This document shows positions 9,523 through 17,690 of a DNA stretch of 64,000 nt, piece after piece. Within the stretch, counting starts at the first letter, position 1, and each line of letters begins with the position of its first letter. The position numbers and the translations under genes are program-made. Source of the DNA: Burkholderiales bacterium. GTDB taxonomy: Bacteria > Pseudomonadota > Gammaproteobacteria > Burkholderiales > Burkholderiaceae_C. The stretch is taken from NCBI GenBank assembly GCA_003963115.1, contig RXJQ01000026.1:1-64000 (forward strand), in the 5' to 3' direction. Below the pieces are notes generated by a model. It searched no databases. It worked only from the letters and a program-made list of their open reading frames with translations, and had not been told where the DNA came from.

Positions 9523-10241
9523 TGCGCTGGAGACTGATCCGACGTCGCCTGTCGATCAGCTCGCCGCGCATGGCGGTGCGCAGCCACATGCCCTGGCCCT
9601 TGCGCTGGGCCGTGGCGGCCCTGATGCTGGGCTTTTCTGCGGCGCTGGCGCTGTGGGCCTTCGAGTTCGGCCGCAACATCGCGGGCCTGAACCAGGATGG
9701 GCGCCATGCTTCCGAACTGATCACGCAGTTGCGCCAGCAGCTCGACGATGCACGCCGTGACCGCGATGCCGCCCAGTCCGTCGCCAATTCGGCCGACAGC
9801 CTTCTCAAGGCCGAGAAGGTGACGCAGCAGCGCCTGGCCGAGCAGGTGAAGTCGCTCGAGGCTGAAAACCTCGCGCTCAAGGACGACCTGGGCTTCTTCG
9901 AGCGCCTGCTACCCGCCAGCGGCAGTGGCCTGTCGGTGCGCGGTCTGCAGGCTGAAGCGGCCGGGCCGGGGCAGTTGCGCTTTCAGCTGCTGATCATGCA
10001 GCAGGGCGGGCGGGCGCAGCCTGAGTTCAAGGGCAAGGTGGAGTTGCTGCTCAGCGGCACGCGTGACGGCCGCCCCTGGGCCGACAGCGTCCCCACCTTC
10101 TCGCAGCCTCTGGCTTTCAAGCAATACCGCCGTGTCGAAGGGCTGCTGAATCTGCCGGCCAACAGCACGGTCAAGCAGGTGCAGGTGCGCGTGATCGACG
10201 AGGGCGGGCAGGTTCGCGCCGGCCAAGTCCAGGCGCTGTGA
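9522..10241 (+). CDS. DUF6776-type inner-membrane coiled-coil protein
   Basis: The 239-residue protein has one membrane segment at about residues 28-46 after a basic N-terminus, a coiled coil at about 65-120 (SELITQLRQQLDDARRD onward) and a C-terminal beta-rich domain (RGLQAEAAGPGQLRFQLLIM and following). The membrane-coil-beta layout recalls MreC/PilO-like periplasmic scaffolds. Proteins of this kind are found between argC and a bactofilin gene in many Burkholderiales; the name DUF6776 is from memory. The start overlaps the argC stop by one base. It probably works with the bactofilin next to it in envelope or cell-shape organisation. Confidence 0.75.
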   Translation: MRWRLIRRRLSISSPRMAVRSHMPWPLRWAVAALMLGFSAALALWAFEFGRNIAGLNQDGRHASELITQLRQQLDDARRDRDAAQSVANSADSLLKAEKVTQQRLAEQVKSLEAENLALKDDLGFFERLLPASGSGLSVRGLQAEAAGPGQLRFQLLIMQQGGRAQPEFKGKVELLLSGTRDGRPWADSVPTFSQPLAFKQYRRVEGLLNLPANSTVKQVQVRVIDEGGQVRAGQVQAL

Positions 10242-10380
10242 ACCTGCTGCGTGTGTGGTTGGCGCTTGTTGCAATGCACAATGTGCTTCATATTGTGAAA
10301 GACGCCCACTTCGGGCATTGACCTGAGTGGTCAACCGTGTAACCTCTGGCGCCTTGCCCAAACCTGAATAGGAGCTTGTG

Positions 10381-10824
10381 ATGTTCGGCTGGAAGAAGAC
10401 CCCACCCATTCGCACCCTGATCGGCGAAGGCACCGTGATCACGGGCGAGATCCGGTTTGCTGACGGCCTGCGCATCGATGGCGAGGTGCAGGGCAATGTC
10501 ACCTGTACGGGCGATGCCCGCTCCCTGCTCGTGATCAGCGAAAAAGCCCGTGTCCATGGCAAGGTCAGGGCGGGGCATGTCATCATTAATGGCCTGATCG
10601 AAGGGCCCGTGATGGCCGAAGACCTGCTCGAATTGCAACCCAAGGCGCGCATCGTCGGTGATGTGCGCTACGAAGCCCTGGAAATGCACCAGGGCGCCAC
10701 GATAGACGGCGAACTGCGCCCCTTGAAAACCGACGACAAGCCCGCATTGAAACTGGCAGCCAGCTCGAATAATGCGGCGGCCACCACCGTGCAGCCTGTG
10801 ATGGCGCAGTCCCAAAAGAATTGA
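10381..10824 (+). CDS. bactofilin (polymer-forming cytoskeletal protein)
   Basis: Bactofilins form nucleotide-independent beta-helical filaments that localise envelope enzymes. The 147-residue product has a short N-terminal tail ([17 protein letters not shown]) followed by the repeating right-handed beta-helix pattern ([20 protein letters not shown], ... [20 protein letters not shown]) to about residue 120 and a disordered tail. AGGAG six bases upstream favours the ATG at 10381 over the GTG at 10378. It lies between the coiled-coil membrane protein and erpA, and an M23 peptidase is encoded nearby, a common partner type for bactofilins. Confidence 0.92.
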   Translation: MFGWKKTPPIRTLIGEGTVITGEIRFADGLRIDGEVQGNVTCTGDARSLLVISEKARVHGKVRAGHVIINGLIEGPVMAEDLLELQPKARIVGDVRYEALEMHQGATIDGELRPLKTDDKPALKLAASSNNAAATTVQPVMAQSQKN

Positions 10825-10844
10825 TTGTTGTTCCCGGAGAAACC

Positions 10845-11225
10845 ATGACCGTTGTTGCCGAAACCCAAGCCGATACCTTTGCTGCCGATGTGCCGCCTGC
10901 GCCCATCATCTTCACGGACGCGGCGGCCGGCAAGGTGGCTGAACTCGTTGCAGAAGAAGGCAACCCGGATCTGAAGCTGCGCGTCTTTGTGCAAGGCGGT
11001 GGTTGCTCGGGCTTCCAGTACGGTTTCACCTTCGATGAAATTGCCAACGAAGACGACACCAAGATGGAAAAGAACGGCGTCACCTTGTTGATCGACGCCA
11101 TGAGCCTGCAGTACCTGGTGGGCGCCGAGATCGACTACAAGGACGACCTCGAAGGCGCCCAGTTCGTGATCCGCAACCCCAATGCCACGACCACTTGCGG
11201 CTGCGGCTCCAGCTTCTCGGTCTGA
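10845..11225 (+). CDS. erpA: iron-sulfur cluster insertion protein ErpA
   Basis: ErpA is an A-type carrier that delivers [4Fe-4S] clusters to apo-enzymes, including IspG/IspH of the isoprenoid pathway. The 126-residue protein has the three ligand cysteines: Cys54 in [11 protein letters not shown] and Cys118/Cys120 in TCGCGSSF at the C-terminus. GGAG six bases upstream selects the ATG at 10845. It is 20 bases downstream of the bactofilin gene and probably shares its transcript. Confidence 0.97.
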   Translation: MTVVAETQADTFAADVPPAPIIFTDAAAGKVAELVAEEGNPDLKLRVFVQGGGCSGFQYGFTFDEIANEDDTKMEKNGVTLLIDAMSLQYLVGAEIDYKDDLEGAQFVIRNPNATTTCGCGSSFSV

Positions 11226-12488
11226 TCAGCGGGCAGGGTAGAGCCCGCCCAGCACGCGGGGGCCTCGTGCCCCGGTCACGTCCGGCACATTGCCGGCCAG
11301 CCGGTTGAGGTGGGTCCAGGCCAGCCAGGCAAACGCAGCGGCTTCGACCTGCATGGCATCCAGCCCATGGGCGTCAGAGCGGGCCACGCTCACGCCTGGC
11401 AATTGCGCCGACAACTGCTTGTCCAGGCGCTTCATGAGGTCGCCATTGAGGGCGCCTCCTCCACACACCACCACCTCGCTGGCCTCGGGCGCGTGCGCGT
11501 GCAAGGCCTGCGCAGCGCTTCGCGCCGTCAATTCGCAAAGCGTGGCCTGAACGTCACGTGCCAGGTCCGCGTTGCTCAGCGCCTCATGGGGACCGCTGGG
11601 GGGCACGCCATGGGGCGCCAGCCAGCGGCTGAGCCACCCGGCATTGAACAGGTCGCGCCCGGTGCTTTTGGGCGGCGCCAGGCTGAAAAAGGGCTCTTGC
11701 AGGGCTTCGGTCAGCCAGTCCTCGCGGGCCTGCCCTAAGGCCCCAAACGCGCCATTGGCATCGAAGGTCTGGCCGGTCTGCCATTCGCACCACATGTCCA
11801 GCAAGGCGTTGCCGGGGCCGCTGTCGAAACCCAGCGGTGCCTGGCCTGGCCGCAGGATGCTCCAGTTGGCCATGCCACCAATGTTGAGCACAGCCACGGT
11901 TGCATCGGGTTTGCCGAAGATGGCCTGGTGAAACGCCGGCACCAGGGGGGCGCCTTGGCCGCCAGCGGCCACATCGCGGCTGCGGAAGTCCGACACCACA
12001 TCGATGCCCGTCATCTCGGCCAGCAGGGCCGGGTTGTTGAGCTGGATGGTGTAGGCGAGATCAGGCCTGTGGCGCACCGTCTGGCCATGGGCGCCAATGG
12101 CCTGCACCTCGGTGGGCAGCACATTGGCGGCGGTACAGATGGCCTGCACGACGGCGGCATACAGCACCATCAAGGCTTGTGAGGCCTGGGCGCTGCGGTG
12201 CAGTTCATTGTCGCCGGGCGTGTTCAGCTCCAGCAGGGCCTGGCGTAAGGCGGGCGGCAGCGGCCGATGCGCATGGGCCAGCATCTGCCAGGTGTCTCGG
12301 TTGATCCCTTCATGAGCCCCCTCGCGGTTTTGCGCGCTTGGCACACGGCGCAAGAGCACGCCATCCACGCCGTCCAGCGAGGTGCCGGACATCAACCCGA
12401 TATAGAGTTCGGAAAAAAGCCCGCCAGGGCGGGCTGAGGGCAGCAGGTCCAGGCCCTGCGAGAATTCGTCGCGCGAGGCCGGGCTCAT
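11226..12488 (-). CDS. anmK: anhydro-N-acetylmuramic acid kinase
   Basis: AnmK phosphorylates and opens 1,6-anhydro-MurNAc recovered from cell-wall turnover, giving MurNAc-6-phosphate. The family start motif YIGLMSGTSLDGVDG, the active-site region GAHGQTVRH and NIGGMANWS, GFDSGPGNALLD and VCGGGALNGDL are all present. The 420-residue product has about 30 extra N-terminal residues compared with usual AnmK. The start at 12488 is supported by an ATGA overlap with the upstream M23 peptidase gene, implying coupling. An intrinsic terminator structure lies within codons 18-25, which makes this N-terminus unusual (see findings). Confidence 0.93.
   Translation of the reverse strand: MSPASRDEFSQGLDLLPSARPGGLFSELYIGLMSGTSLDGVDGVLLRRVPSAQNREGAHEGINRDTWQMLAHAHRPLPPALRQALLELNTPGDNELHRSAQASQALMVLYAAVVQAICTAANVLPTEVQAIGAHGQTVRHRPDLAYTIQLNNPALLAEMTGIDVVSDFRSRDVAAGGQGAPLVPAFHQAIFGKPDATVAVLNIGGMANWSILRPGQAPLGFDSGPGNALLDMWCEWQTGQTFDANGAFGALGQAREDWLTEALQEPFFSLAPPKSTGRDLFNAGWLSRWLAPHGVPPSGPHEALSNADLARDVQATLCELTARSAAQALHAHAPEASEVVVCGGGALNGDLMKRLDKQLSAQLPGVSVARSDAHGLDAMQVEAAAFAWLAWTHLNRLAGNVPDVTGARGPRVLGGLYPAR
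12413..12435 (-). terminator. intrinsic terminator inside 5' end of anmK
   Basis: On the reverse strand AGCCCGC-CCTG-GCGGGCT forms a seven-pair stem with a four-base loop, followed directly by TTTTTT. It lies between the M23 peptidase stop and the conserved part of AnmK, but in frame within the assigned AnmK reading frame. Confidence 0.75.
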
Positions 12489-13927
12489 TCGAAACGCGGG
12501 CCGGACTGCGCGCCTGCGGTCTGCCATTCCCCGGCCGCCTGGATGGTCTGGGCGACGTCAACGGTGCGCTGGCGGAACTGCGCCAGGGCTTGCGGCGACA
12601 GCACCTGACTCTCGGACGCGCGGGCGATCGTCATCGGGTCGACCTGGTGGCCGCTCAGCTTGAATTCGAAGTGCAGGTGCGGGCCCGTTGCCCAGCCCGT
12701 GGCGCCGACCGCGCCAATGCGCATACCTTGTTCGATGTGCTGGCCGCGGCGCACGTCGATGCGGCTCAAATGCGCGTACACGGTCGTGCGGTCACCGCTG
12801 TGCTGGATCTGTATGACGTTGCCGTAGCCATTTTGCTGGCCGGCAAACACCACCACGCCATCCCCCACCGAGCGCACTGGTGTGCCTGTGGGCGCGCCGA
12901 AGTCCACGCCCAGGTGCGCGCGCCACTTCTGCAGGATCGGGTGGAAGCGCATGGCAAAGCCCGAGGTCACCCGCGAGAAGGCCAGCGGCGAAGCCAGGAA
13001 GGACTTGATCTTGCTGCGGCCGTTGAGGTCGTAGTAGGCGCCCTTGCGGCCAGGCTCCTGGAACCAGATGGCATCGTGGTTCTTGTCCTGGTTGATGAAG
13101 CGGGCGGCCAGCACGCGGCCAGCCGAGCCGCCCCAGGTGATGGGCTCGCCATCGGCCGTATGGGCCTCGTAGAGCACGCTGAAGGCGTCGCCCTTGCGCA
13201 GCTCACGGCGGAAGTCGATGTCGTTGCCGAAGATTTCAGCCAGCTGGTTGGTGACGCCGTCCGGCACATGGGCGTCGTCGGCCGCCGCATAGAGGGAGGA
13301 CTGAATCGTGCCCGAAGCCAGTTGCGGCACGGTTTCCAGCGGCACCAGCTCTTTGTGGACGTCCCAGCTGGCGGGCGTCGAACCATGTGCTTTCAACCGC
13401 GTGATTGTCAGGCGGGTGAAATGCGTGTCCAGGTCATTGGTCGTGTCGGCCGGGCCGCGCACGATCAGTTGCTGGAGCTGGCCATCTTCCACAGTGGCCT
13501 TGACCGACTTGCCCGTGCGACCTTGCAAGATGCTGCCGGCCACCGGGTCATTGCGGATAAACTGGGCAGTGTCCACATCGTCCACACCCAGGCGAGCCAG
13601 CAGGCTGTCCACGGTGTCGGCCGGGCGGGTGACATCGCTGCGGTAGAGCGTGAGGGTCTGCGCGTCCAGGCTGGTGAGCTGCTGGGGCAGCGCCGGCACG
13701 GCCACGGCTTCGTGGATCTGGGTGATCTGCGGCTGAGGGCCTTGCGGCAAGGCCGACAGCGGCGCCACGCCAAAAGCGGCCATGGCCGAGCCCGCCAGCA
13801 GAACGACGACGGCGGCACTCACACGACGGGGATGATGATGGGCTGCCCGCTGGAAGGCCTGTGCGCCCGACACGAGCGGGGCCAGCAAACTGGAGCGCCG
13901 TGTCCTGAACAAATTCCGTGTTGTCAA
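12485..13927 (-). CDS. M23 family metallopeptidase (peptidoglycan DD-endopeptidase, MepM-like)
   Basis: The 480-residue protein is a probable periplasmic peptidoglycan endopeptidase. It has an N-terminal basic stretch and one membrane anchor (about residues 37-55), a central region with the OapA/LysM-like fold typical of MepM relatives, and a C-terminal LytM domain with the zinc motifs HLGVDFGAPTGTPV and GPHLHFEF. The catalytic HxH and HxxxD patterns are intact, so it should be active. It is divergent from tyrS and overlaps anmK by ATGA, linking a wall-cutting enzyme with a wall-recycling kinase in one operon. Confidence 0.93.
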   Translation of the reverse strand: MTTRNLFRTRRSSLLAPLVSGAQAFQRAAHHHPRRVSAAVVVLLAGSAMAAFGVAPLSALPQGPQPQITQIHEAVAVPALPQQLTSLDAQTLTLYRSDVTRPADTVDSLLARLGVDDVDTAQFIRNDPVAGSILQGRTGKSVKATVEDGQLQQLIVRGPADTTNDLDTHFTRLTITRLKAHGSTPASWDVHKELVPLETVPQLASGTIQSSLYAAADDAHVPDGVTNQLAEIFGNDIDFRRELRKGDAFSVLYEAHTADGEPITWGGSAGRVLAARFINQDKNHDAIWFQEPGRKGAYYDLNGRSKIKSFLASPLAFSRVTSGFAMRFHPILQKWRAHLGVDFGAPTGTPVRSVGDGVVVFAGQQNGYGNVIQIQHSGDRTTVYAHLSRIDVRRGQHIEQGMRIGAVGATGWATGPHLHFEFKLSGHQVDPMTIARASESQVLSPQALAQFRQRTVDVAQTIQAAGEWQTAGAQSGPRFE

Positions 13928-13971
13928 AACTCAAATCCCATCCGGATGCGGTGGCGGGGAAAGCTGTCCCC

Positions 13972-13977
13972 TAAAAT
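13972..13977 (+). promoter_or_regulatory. probable -10 box for tyrS
   Basis: TAAAAT at 13972-13977 in the divergent region between the M23 peptidase gene and tyrS. No good -35 is seen at the right distance. The leader to tyrS would be about 105 nt and contains the CCCCTCAAATGGGG palindrome at 14037-14050. Confidence 0.35.
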
Positions 13978-14033
13978 CAGCCCGCGCTGCACTCAGGCAC
14001 GCGCCAGGGCCCCCACAAAACGTTGCGGGAGTA

Positions 14034-14056
14034 TATCCCCTCAAATGGGGTGGTCC
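14034..14056. repeat. CCCC(T)CAAA..GGGG palindromic repeat before tyrS
   Basis: ATATCCCCTCAAATGGGG then TGGTCCTC. It lies in the tyrS leader, about 35 bases before the start codon, where the stem could affect initiation. Confidence 0.55.
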
Positions 14057-14085
14057 TCGTGCTGATTTTCACCCATTGGTTCCCC

Positions 14086-15348
14086 ATGTCTCACTCCGAA
14101 AAAGCCACTGAATCCAAGCCAGAACACCCCGTCACAGACCGTGTGCGAGAGGCCCTGGCCGTGACCCAGCGCGGTGTCGACGAACTGCTGCCGGAGGGCG
14201 ACTGGATCAAGAAACTGGCTCGTTCAGAAGCCACGGGCGTCCCGCTGCGCATCAAACTGGGCCTGGACCCCACCGCCCCGGACATCCACCTGGGCCACAC
14301 GGTCGTGCTCAACAAGCTGCGCCAATTGCAGGATATCGGCCATACCGTGATTTTCTTGATCGGCGATTTCACATCGCTGATTGGCGACCCATCCGGCCGC
14401 AACACCACGCGCCCGCCCCTGACGGCCGAGCAGGTCAAGGCCAACGCCGAGACCTACTACAAGCAGGCCAGCCTGGTGCTGGACCCGGACAAGACCGAGA
14501 TCCGCTACAACAGCGAGTGGTGCGATGCCCTGGGCGCGCGCGGCATGATTCAGCTCGCCAGCCGCTACACCGTGGCCCGCATGATGGAGCGCAACGACTT
14601 CCACGACCGCTTTCATGCCGGCACCTCCATCAGCGTGCACGAGTTCCTCTACCCCTTGATGCAGGGCTATGACTCCGTGGCGCTCAAGTCCGACCTGGAG
14701 CTTGGCGGCACCGACCAGAAGTTCAACCTGCTGATGGGGCGCCACCTGCAGGCCGAATACGGCCAGGAGCCCCAGTGCATCCTGACCATGCCGCTGCTGG
14801 AGGGTCTCGATGGCGTCGAGAAGATGTCCAAGTCCAAGAACAACTACATCGGCATCAGCGAAGCGCCCAACGACATGTTCGGCAAGCTCATGAGCATCAG
14901 CGACGACCTGATGTGGAAGTACTTCACCCTGCTGAGCTTCCGCCCCATGGACGAGATCGCGCGTCTGAAGGCCGAATGCGCCTCGGGCCGCAACCCGCGC
15001 GACGCCAAGGTCATGCTGGGCCAGGAGATCGTGACGCGCTTCCACAGCGTCCAGGCGGCCGAGGCTGCTCTGGCGGACTTTGTCAATCGATCCAAGGGCG
15101 GTGTGCCAGATGACATCCCCGACGTGAGTCTGACCCTACCCGAAAGTGGTGAGGGTCTGGCGATCGGTCAACTGCTCAAGCAAGCCGGCCTGGTCCCTTC
15201 CACCAGCGAGGCCCTGCGCATGATCGACCAAGGCGGCGTGCGCATCGACGGCGCTGCCATCAGCGACCGTGGCCTCAAGCTCGGCCAGGGCACCTACGTC
15301 GTTCAGGTGGGCAAGCGCAAGTTCGCCAAAGTGGCGCTTCGGAGCTGA
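14086..15348 (+). CDS. tyrS: tyrosyl-tRNA synthetase
   Basis: TyrS charges tRNA-Tyr. The 420-residue product is a class I synthetase with HLGH (68-71) as the HIGH motif and KMSKS (246-250). It therefore belongs to the TyrZ-like subgroup with KMSKS rather than the KFGKT form. A C-terminal S4 RNA-binding domain follows ([20 protein letters not shown] to the end). The start [10 protein letters not shown] at 14086 fits the family; the in-frame upstream codon at 14023 runs through the leader palindrome. No clear ribosome-binding site is seen. Confidence 0.96.
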   Translation: MSHSEKATESKPEHPVTDRVREALAVTQRGVDELLPEGDWIKKLARSEATGVPLRIKLGLDPTAPDIHLGHTVVLNKLRQLQDIGHTVIFLIGDFTSLIGDPSGRNTTRPPLTAEQVKANAETYYKQASLVLDPDKTEIRYNSEWCDALGARGMIQLASRYTVARMMERNDFHDRFHAGTSISVHEFLYPLMQGYDSVALKSDLELGGTDQKFNLLMGRHLQAEYGQEPQCILTMPLLEGLDGVEKMSKSKNNYIGISEAPNDMFGKLMSISDDLMWKYFTLLSFRPMDEIARLKAECASGRNPRDAKVMLGQEIVTRFHSVQAAEAALADFVNRSKGGVPDDIPDVSLTLPESGEGLAIGQLLKQAGLVPSTSEALRMIDQGGVRIDGAAISDRGLKLGQGTYVVQVGKRKFAKVALRS

Positions 15349-15360
15349 TTTCACCTGGTT

Positions 15361-15400
15361 CAGGGGGAATCCCCCCACTCGAACAGGGGGGTGAGTTCCC
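15361..15400. promoter_or_regulatory. GC-rich palindromic element upstream of PEP-CTERM gene 1
   Basis: The element consists of GGGGGAATCCCCCC, then ACTCGAACA, then GGGGGG. An equivalent element (GGGGGTAACCCC, TACACCCGAATGC, GGGGG) lies upstream of the second PEP-CTERM gene. The first G run is 90 bases before the TTGTGC box here and 91 bases before it in the second copy. Binding site for an activator is inferred. Confidence 0.55.
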
Positions 15401-15452
15401 CACTCTTTTGATTCCCTGAGAACTACTTCACACCGACCGGGGCGCACCTCCG

Positions 15453-15481
15453 TTGTGCCTCCTCCGGGGCGCCGATAAGCT
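15453..15481 (+). promoter_or_regulatory. promoter of PEP-CTERM gene 1
   Basis: TTGTGC (15453-15458), 17 bases, TAAGCT (15476-15481). The box and its surroundings (CGTTGTGCC, then AAGCTTCAT) are conserved in the promoter of the paralogue at 16582-16611, which supports their function although each matches the sigma-70 consensus only in part. Confidence 0.55.
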
Positions 15482-15590
15482 TCATCACAACAGAGATCGA
15501 AAGATCAATGCAGTCGAAGGAAGTACCGGACGCCAGACGATTGCAAGCCAGTATGTGTTGCCAAGTCCGTCGCCTAGAGTGGAGTTCAAA

Positions 15591-16352
15591 ATGAAATTTG
15601 CCTTGAAGACCATCGTTGCCGCCACCGCTTTCGCCGCTGCCGGTATGGCCAGCGCCGCCAGCGTGACGGTCGCCGCCAATACTGCCTATAACGGCCTGAG
15701 CTTCTCGGGTTCCGGCTCGCTCTCATTCAGCGCCGACCTGATGGGTGCCCTGGACACCGGCAAGGTGACGGTTGCCAACTACGGCAGCGCCACCACCACC
15801 GTGCTGAAGGATTCCGATGGCTTCTACAGCCAGGTGTCGGCCTCCGCACCCATCACCGCCCTGACCATCGACACTTCTTCCTACGCGGTGCTGGGCGCTG
15901 CCACCACCGGCGGCGCAACCCAGACTGCGCCCGTGCTCAAGAGCGTCTCCAGCGGCGGTTCGCTGACCGTGACCGACCTGAACGTCGATCTGGCCAACAA
16001 AAAGGTCTACGCCACGATCATCGGTGGCAATGGCGTGGGCACCTTGAACAACTTCTACCTGTGGGACATCGGCAGCATCACCGGTGCCACTTCCGTGACC
16101 GGGGCCGGCACCTTCACGACCACCCTGTCGGGCCTGTCGATCACCTCGGCTGGCTTCAACACCTTCGTGCAGTCCCTGGGCCTGCTGAACTTGGGTAAGA
16201 GCGCGCTGTCGGGCGTCACCGACTTCGGCTCCATCACCTCCACCATCGTGGCCAAGAATGTGGCTGCGGTGCCCGAGCCCTCCACCTATGCGCTGATGGG
16301 CCTCGGTCTGGCCGCCATGGGTATGGTTGCTCGCCGCCGCCAAGCCAAGTAA
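15591..16352 (+). CDS. PEP-CTERM sorting domain protein, paralogue 1
   Basis: The 253-residue secreted protein has a signal peptide (MKFALKTIVAATAFAAAGMA, cleavage near ASA-A) and a C-terminal PEP-CTERM signal: VPEPSTYALM, a hydrophobic helix and RRRQAK. Such proteins are processed by exosortase EpsH-type enzymes and tied to exopolysaccharide and floc formation. No exosortase is encoded in the window. The 200-residue body is rich in Ser, Thr, Gly and Ala, beta-rich, cysteine-free and of no known enzymatic family. GGAG six bases upstream decides the start. It is followed by its own terminator and by a paralogue about four-fifths identical by eye. Confidence 0.93.
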   Translation: MKFALKTIVAATAFAAAGMASAASVTVAANTAYNGLSFSGSGSLSFSADLMGALDTGKVTVANYGSATTTVLKDSDGFYSQVSASAPITALTIDTSSYAVLGAATTGGATQTAPVLKSVSSGGSLTVTDLNVDLANKKVYATIIGGNGVGTLNNFYLWDIGSITGATSVTGAGTFTTTLSGLSITSAGFNTFVQSLGLLNLGKSALSGVTDFGSITSTIVAKNVAAVPEPSTYALMGLGLAAMGMVARRRQAK

Positions 16353-16400
16353 CAAGGCTGTATCAGGGGTTGCAGCCCCGTCCAAAGGGTTACACGCGCA

Positions 16401-16435
16401 AGCCGCTCCGACCGACAGGTCGGGCGGCTTTTTTT
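16401..16435 (+). terminator. intrinsic terminator after PEP-CTERM gene 1
   Basis: AGCCGCTCCGACC-GACA-GGTCGGGCGGCT forms a stem of about twelve pairs and is followed by seven T. It separates the two paralogues into independent transcription units. Confidence 0.92.
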
Positions 16436-16489
16436 GCGACAAATTTGGCGCCTATTCGTACACGTCTTCCTGGGGGGTAAGGAAGGGCT

Positions 16490-16527
16490 CGGGGGTAACC
16501 CCTACACCCGAATGCGGGGGAACTTTA
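16490..16527. promoter_or_regulatory. GC-rich palindromic element upstream of PEP-CTERM gene 2
   Basis: GGGGGTAACCCC (16491-16502), CGAA core and GGGGG (16516-16520), the counterpart of the element at 15361-15400. The rest of the 360-base gap between the two genes holds only this element, the preceding terminator and the promoter. Confidence 0.55.
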
Positions 16528-16581
16528 TCGGAACTGGTGTTTTCCTGACCCCTTCAGCCCGTGTTGAGGGGGCAACAAGCG

Positions 16582-16611
16582 TTGTGCCTGTTGAGCATTG
16601 GCCGGTATGCT
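16582..16611 (+). promoter_or_regulatory. promoter of PEP-CTERM gene 2
   Basis: TTGTGC (16582-16587), 18 bases, TATGCT (16606-16611). The flanks GTTGTGCC and TGCTTCAT recur in the promoter of paralogue 1. Confidence 0.55.
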
Positions 16612-16713
16612 TCATATGAACAGGCTGCAAAGTCTGTGCTCGTCAAAGGAAGACGCGGATGCCTTCTGACAGCTGAGAAGTATCAAAGGGCCGCTTTAAA
16701 GTGGAGAAAAGAC

Positions 16714-17469
16714 ATGAAATTTGCAATGAAGAGCATCGTTGCTGCCACAGCATTTGTGGCCGCCGGTGTTGCCAGCGCTGCCAGCGTGACCGTGCCAGCA
16801 GGTACCGTGTACAACGGCCTGAAATTTTCGGGCGCTGGTGCACTGTCCTTCAGCGCCGACCTGATGGGCGCTCTGGACACCGGTAAGGTGTCTGTCGTTG
16901 GTTATGGCGCTGCCACTGCCACCGTTCTGAAGGACACCGACGGCTTCTACAGCCAAGTGTCGGCTTCTGCCCCGATCACGGCGCTGACCATCGACACCGG
17001 CACGAACGCAGTTCTGGGTGCCGCTACCTCTGGTGGCGCTACCCAAACCGCTCCGGTGCTGAAGAGTGTGTCCAGCGGCGGTTCGCTGACCGTGACCGAC
17101 CTGAACGTTGACCTGGCCAACAAGAAGATCTACGCGACTCTGATCGGTGGCAATGGCGTTGGTACCCTGACCAACTTCTACCTGTGGGATATCGGCAGCA
17201 TCACTGGCGCCACCAGCGTGGCTGGCCCGGGTACCTACACGACCACCCTGTCTGGTCTGTCGATCACGAGTGATGGTTTCAACAAGTTCACTCAAGCTCT
17301 GGGCCTGCTGAGCCTTGGCAAGGCTGCTCTGACGGGTGTGACCGACTTCGGCGTGGTCACCTCCACCATCGTGGCAACTGCCGCCATCCCTGAGCCCTCC
17401 TCCTACGCCCTGATGGGCCTGGGTCTGGCTGGCATGGGTCTGGTTGCCCGTCGCCGTCGCGCCCAGTAA
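16714..17469 (+). CDS. PEP-CTERM sorting domain protein, paralogue 2
   Basis: The 251-residue protein has a signal peptide (MKFAMKSIVAATAFVAAGVA), the same Ser/Thr/Gly-rich body as its upstream neighbour and the sorting signal IPEPSSYALMGLGL followed by RRRRAQ. GGAG seven bases upstream sets the start. Its third codon positions carry more T (GCT, GGT, GTT) than paralogue 1, a bias often seen in very highly expressed genes; this is by eye. Differences between the copies are scattered, not clustered, so the duplication is not very recent or the copies are under selection. Confidence 0.93.
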   Translation: MKFAMKSIVAATAFVAAGVASAASVTVPAGTVYNGLKFSGAGALSFSADLMGALDTGKVSVVGYGAATATVLKDTDGFYSQVSASAPITALTIDTGTNAVLGAATSGGATQTAPVLKSVSSGGSLTVTDLNVDLANKKIYATLIGGNGVGTLTNFYLWDIGSITGATSVAGPGTYTTTLSGLSITSDGFNKFTQALGLLSLGKAALTGVTDFGVVTSTIVATAAIPEPSSYALMGLGLAGMGLVARRRRAQ

Positions 17470-17520
17470 TTTGGGTCTTCTGAATCAGGGTGTACGTGTT
17501 GTATACCCTGATATCAGGCC

Positions 17521-17556
17521 AAGCCGCTCCCGCTCTGCGTCGAGCGGCTTTTTCTT
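17521..17556 (+). terminator. intrinsic terminator after PEP-CTERM gene 2
   Basis: AAGCCGCTC and GAGCGGCTT form a nine-pair stem around an eleven-base loop and are followed by TTTTCTTT. Confidence 0.88.
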
Positions 17557-17690
17557 TGTGTGGCTAGATATTTACATGAATTGACTTTTGCCGCTCAACT
17601 GGTACAAAGTCACAGATTCGGCCTGTATGGGGCCCCTGTCAAAAATGCTGCCCGTACTGGTGGGCACGGTCGATTGTTTGAGGAGACGAC

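Noticed and set aside
12338-14065. 575-codon forward ORF across anmK and the M23 peptidase gene
   Set aside because: Mirror reading frame of two well-supported genes; crosses their junction without any motif.
15467-15480. GG-N10-GC sigma-54-like match before PEP-CTERM gene 1
   Set aside because: The spacing is not kept in the second paralogue, whose promoter is otherwise conserved; a sigma-70-like pair fits both.
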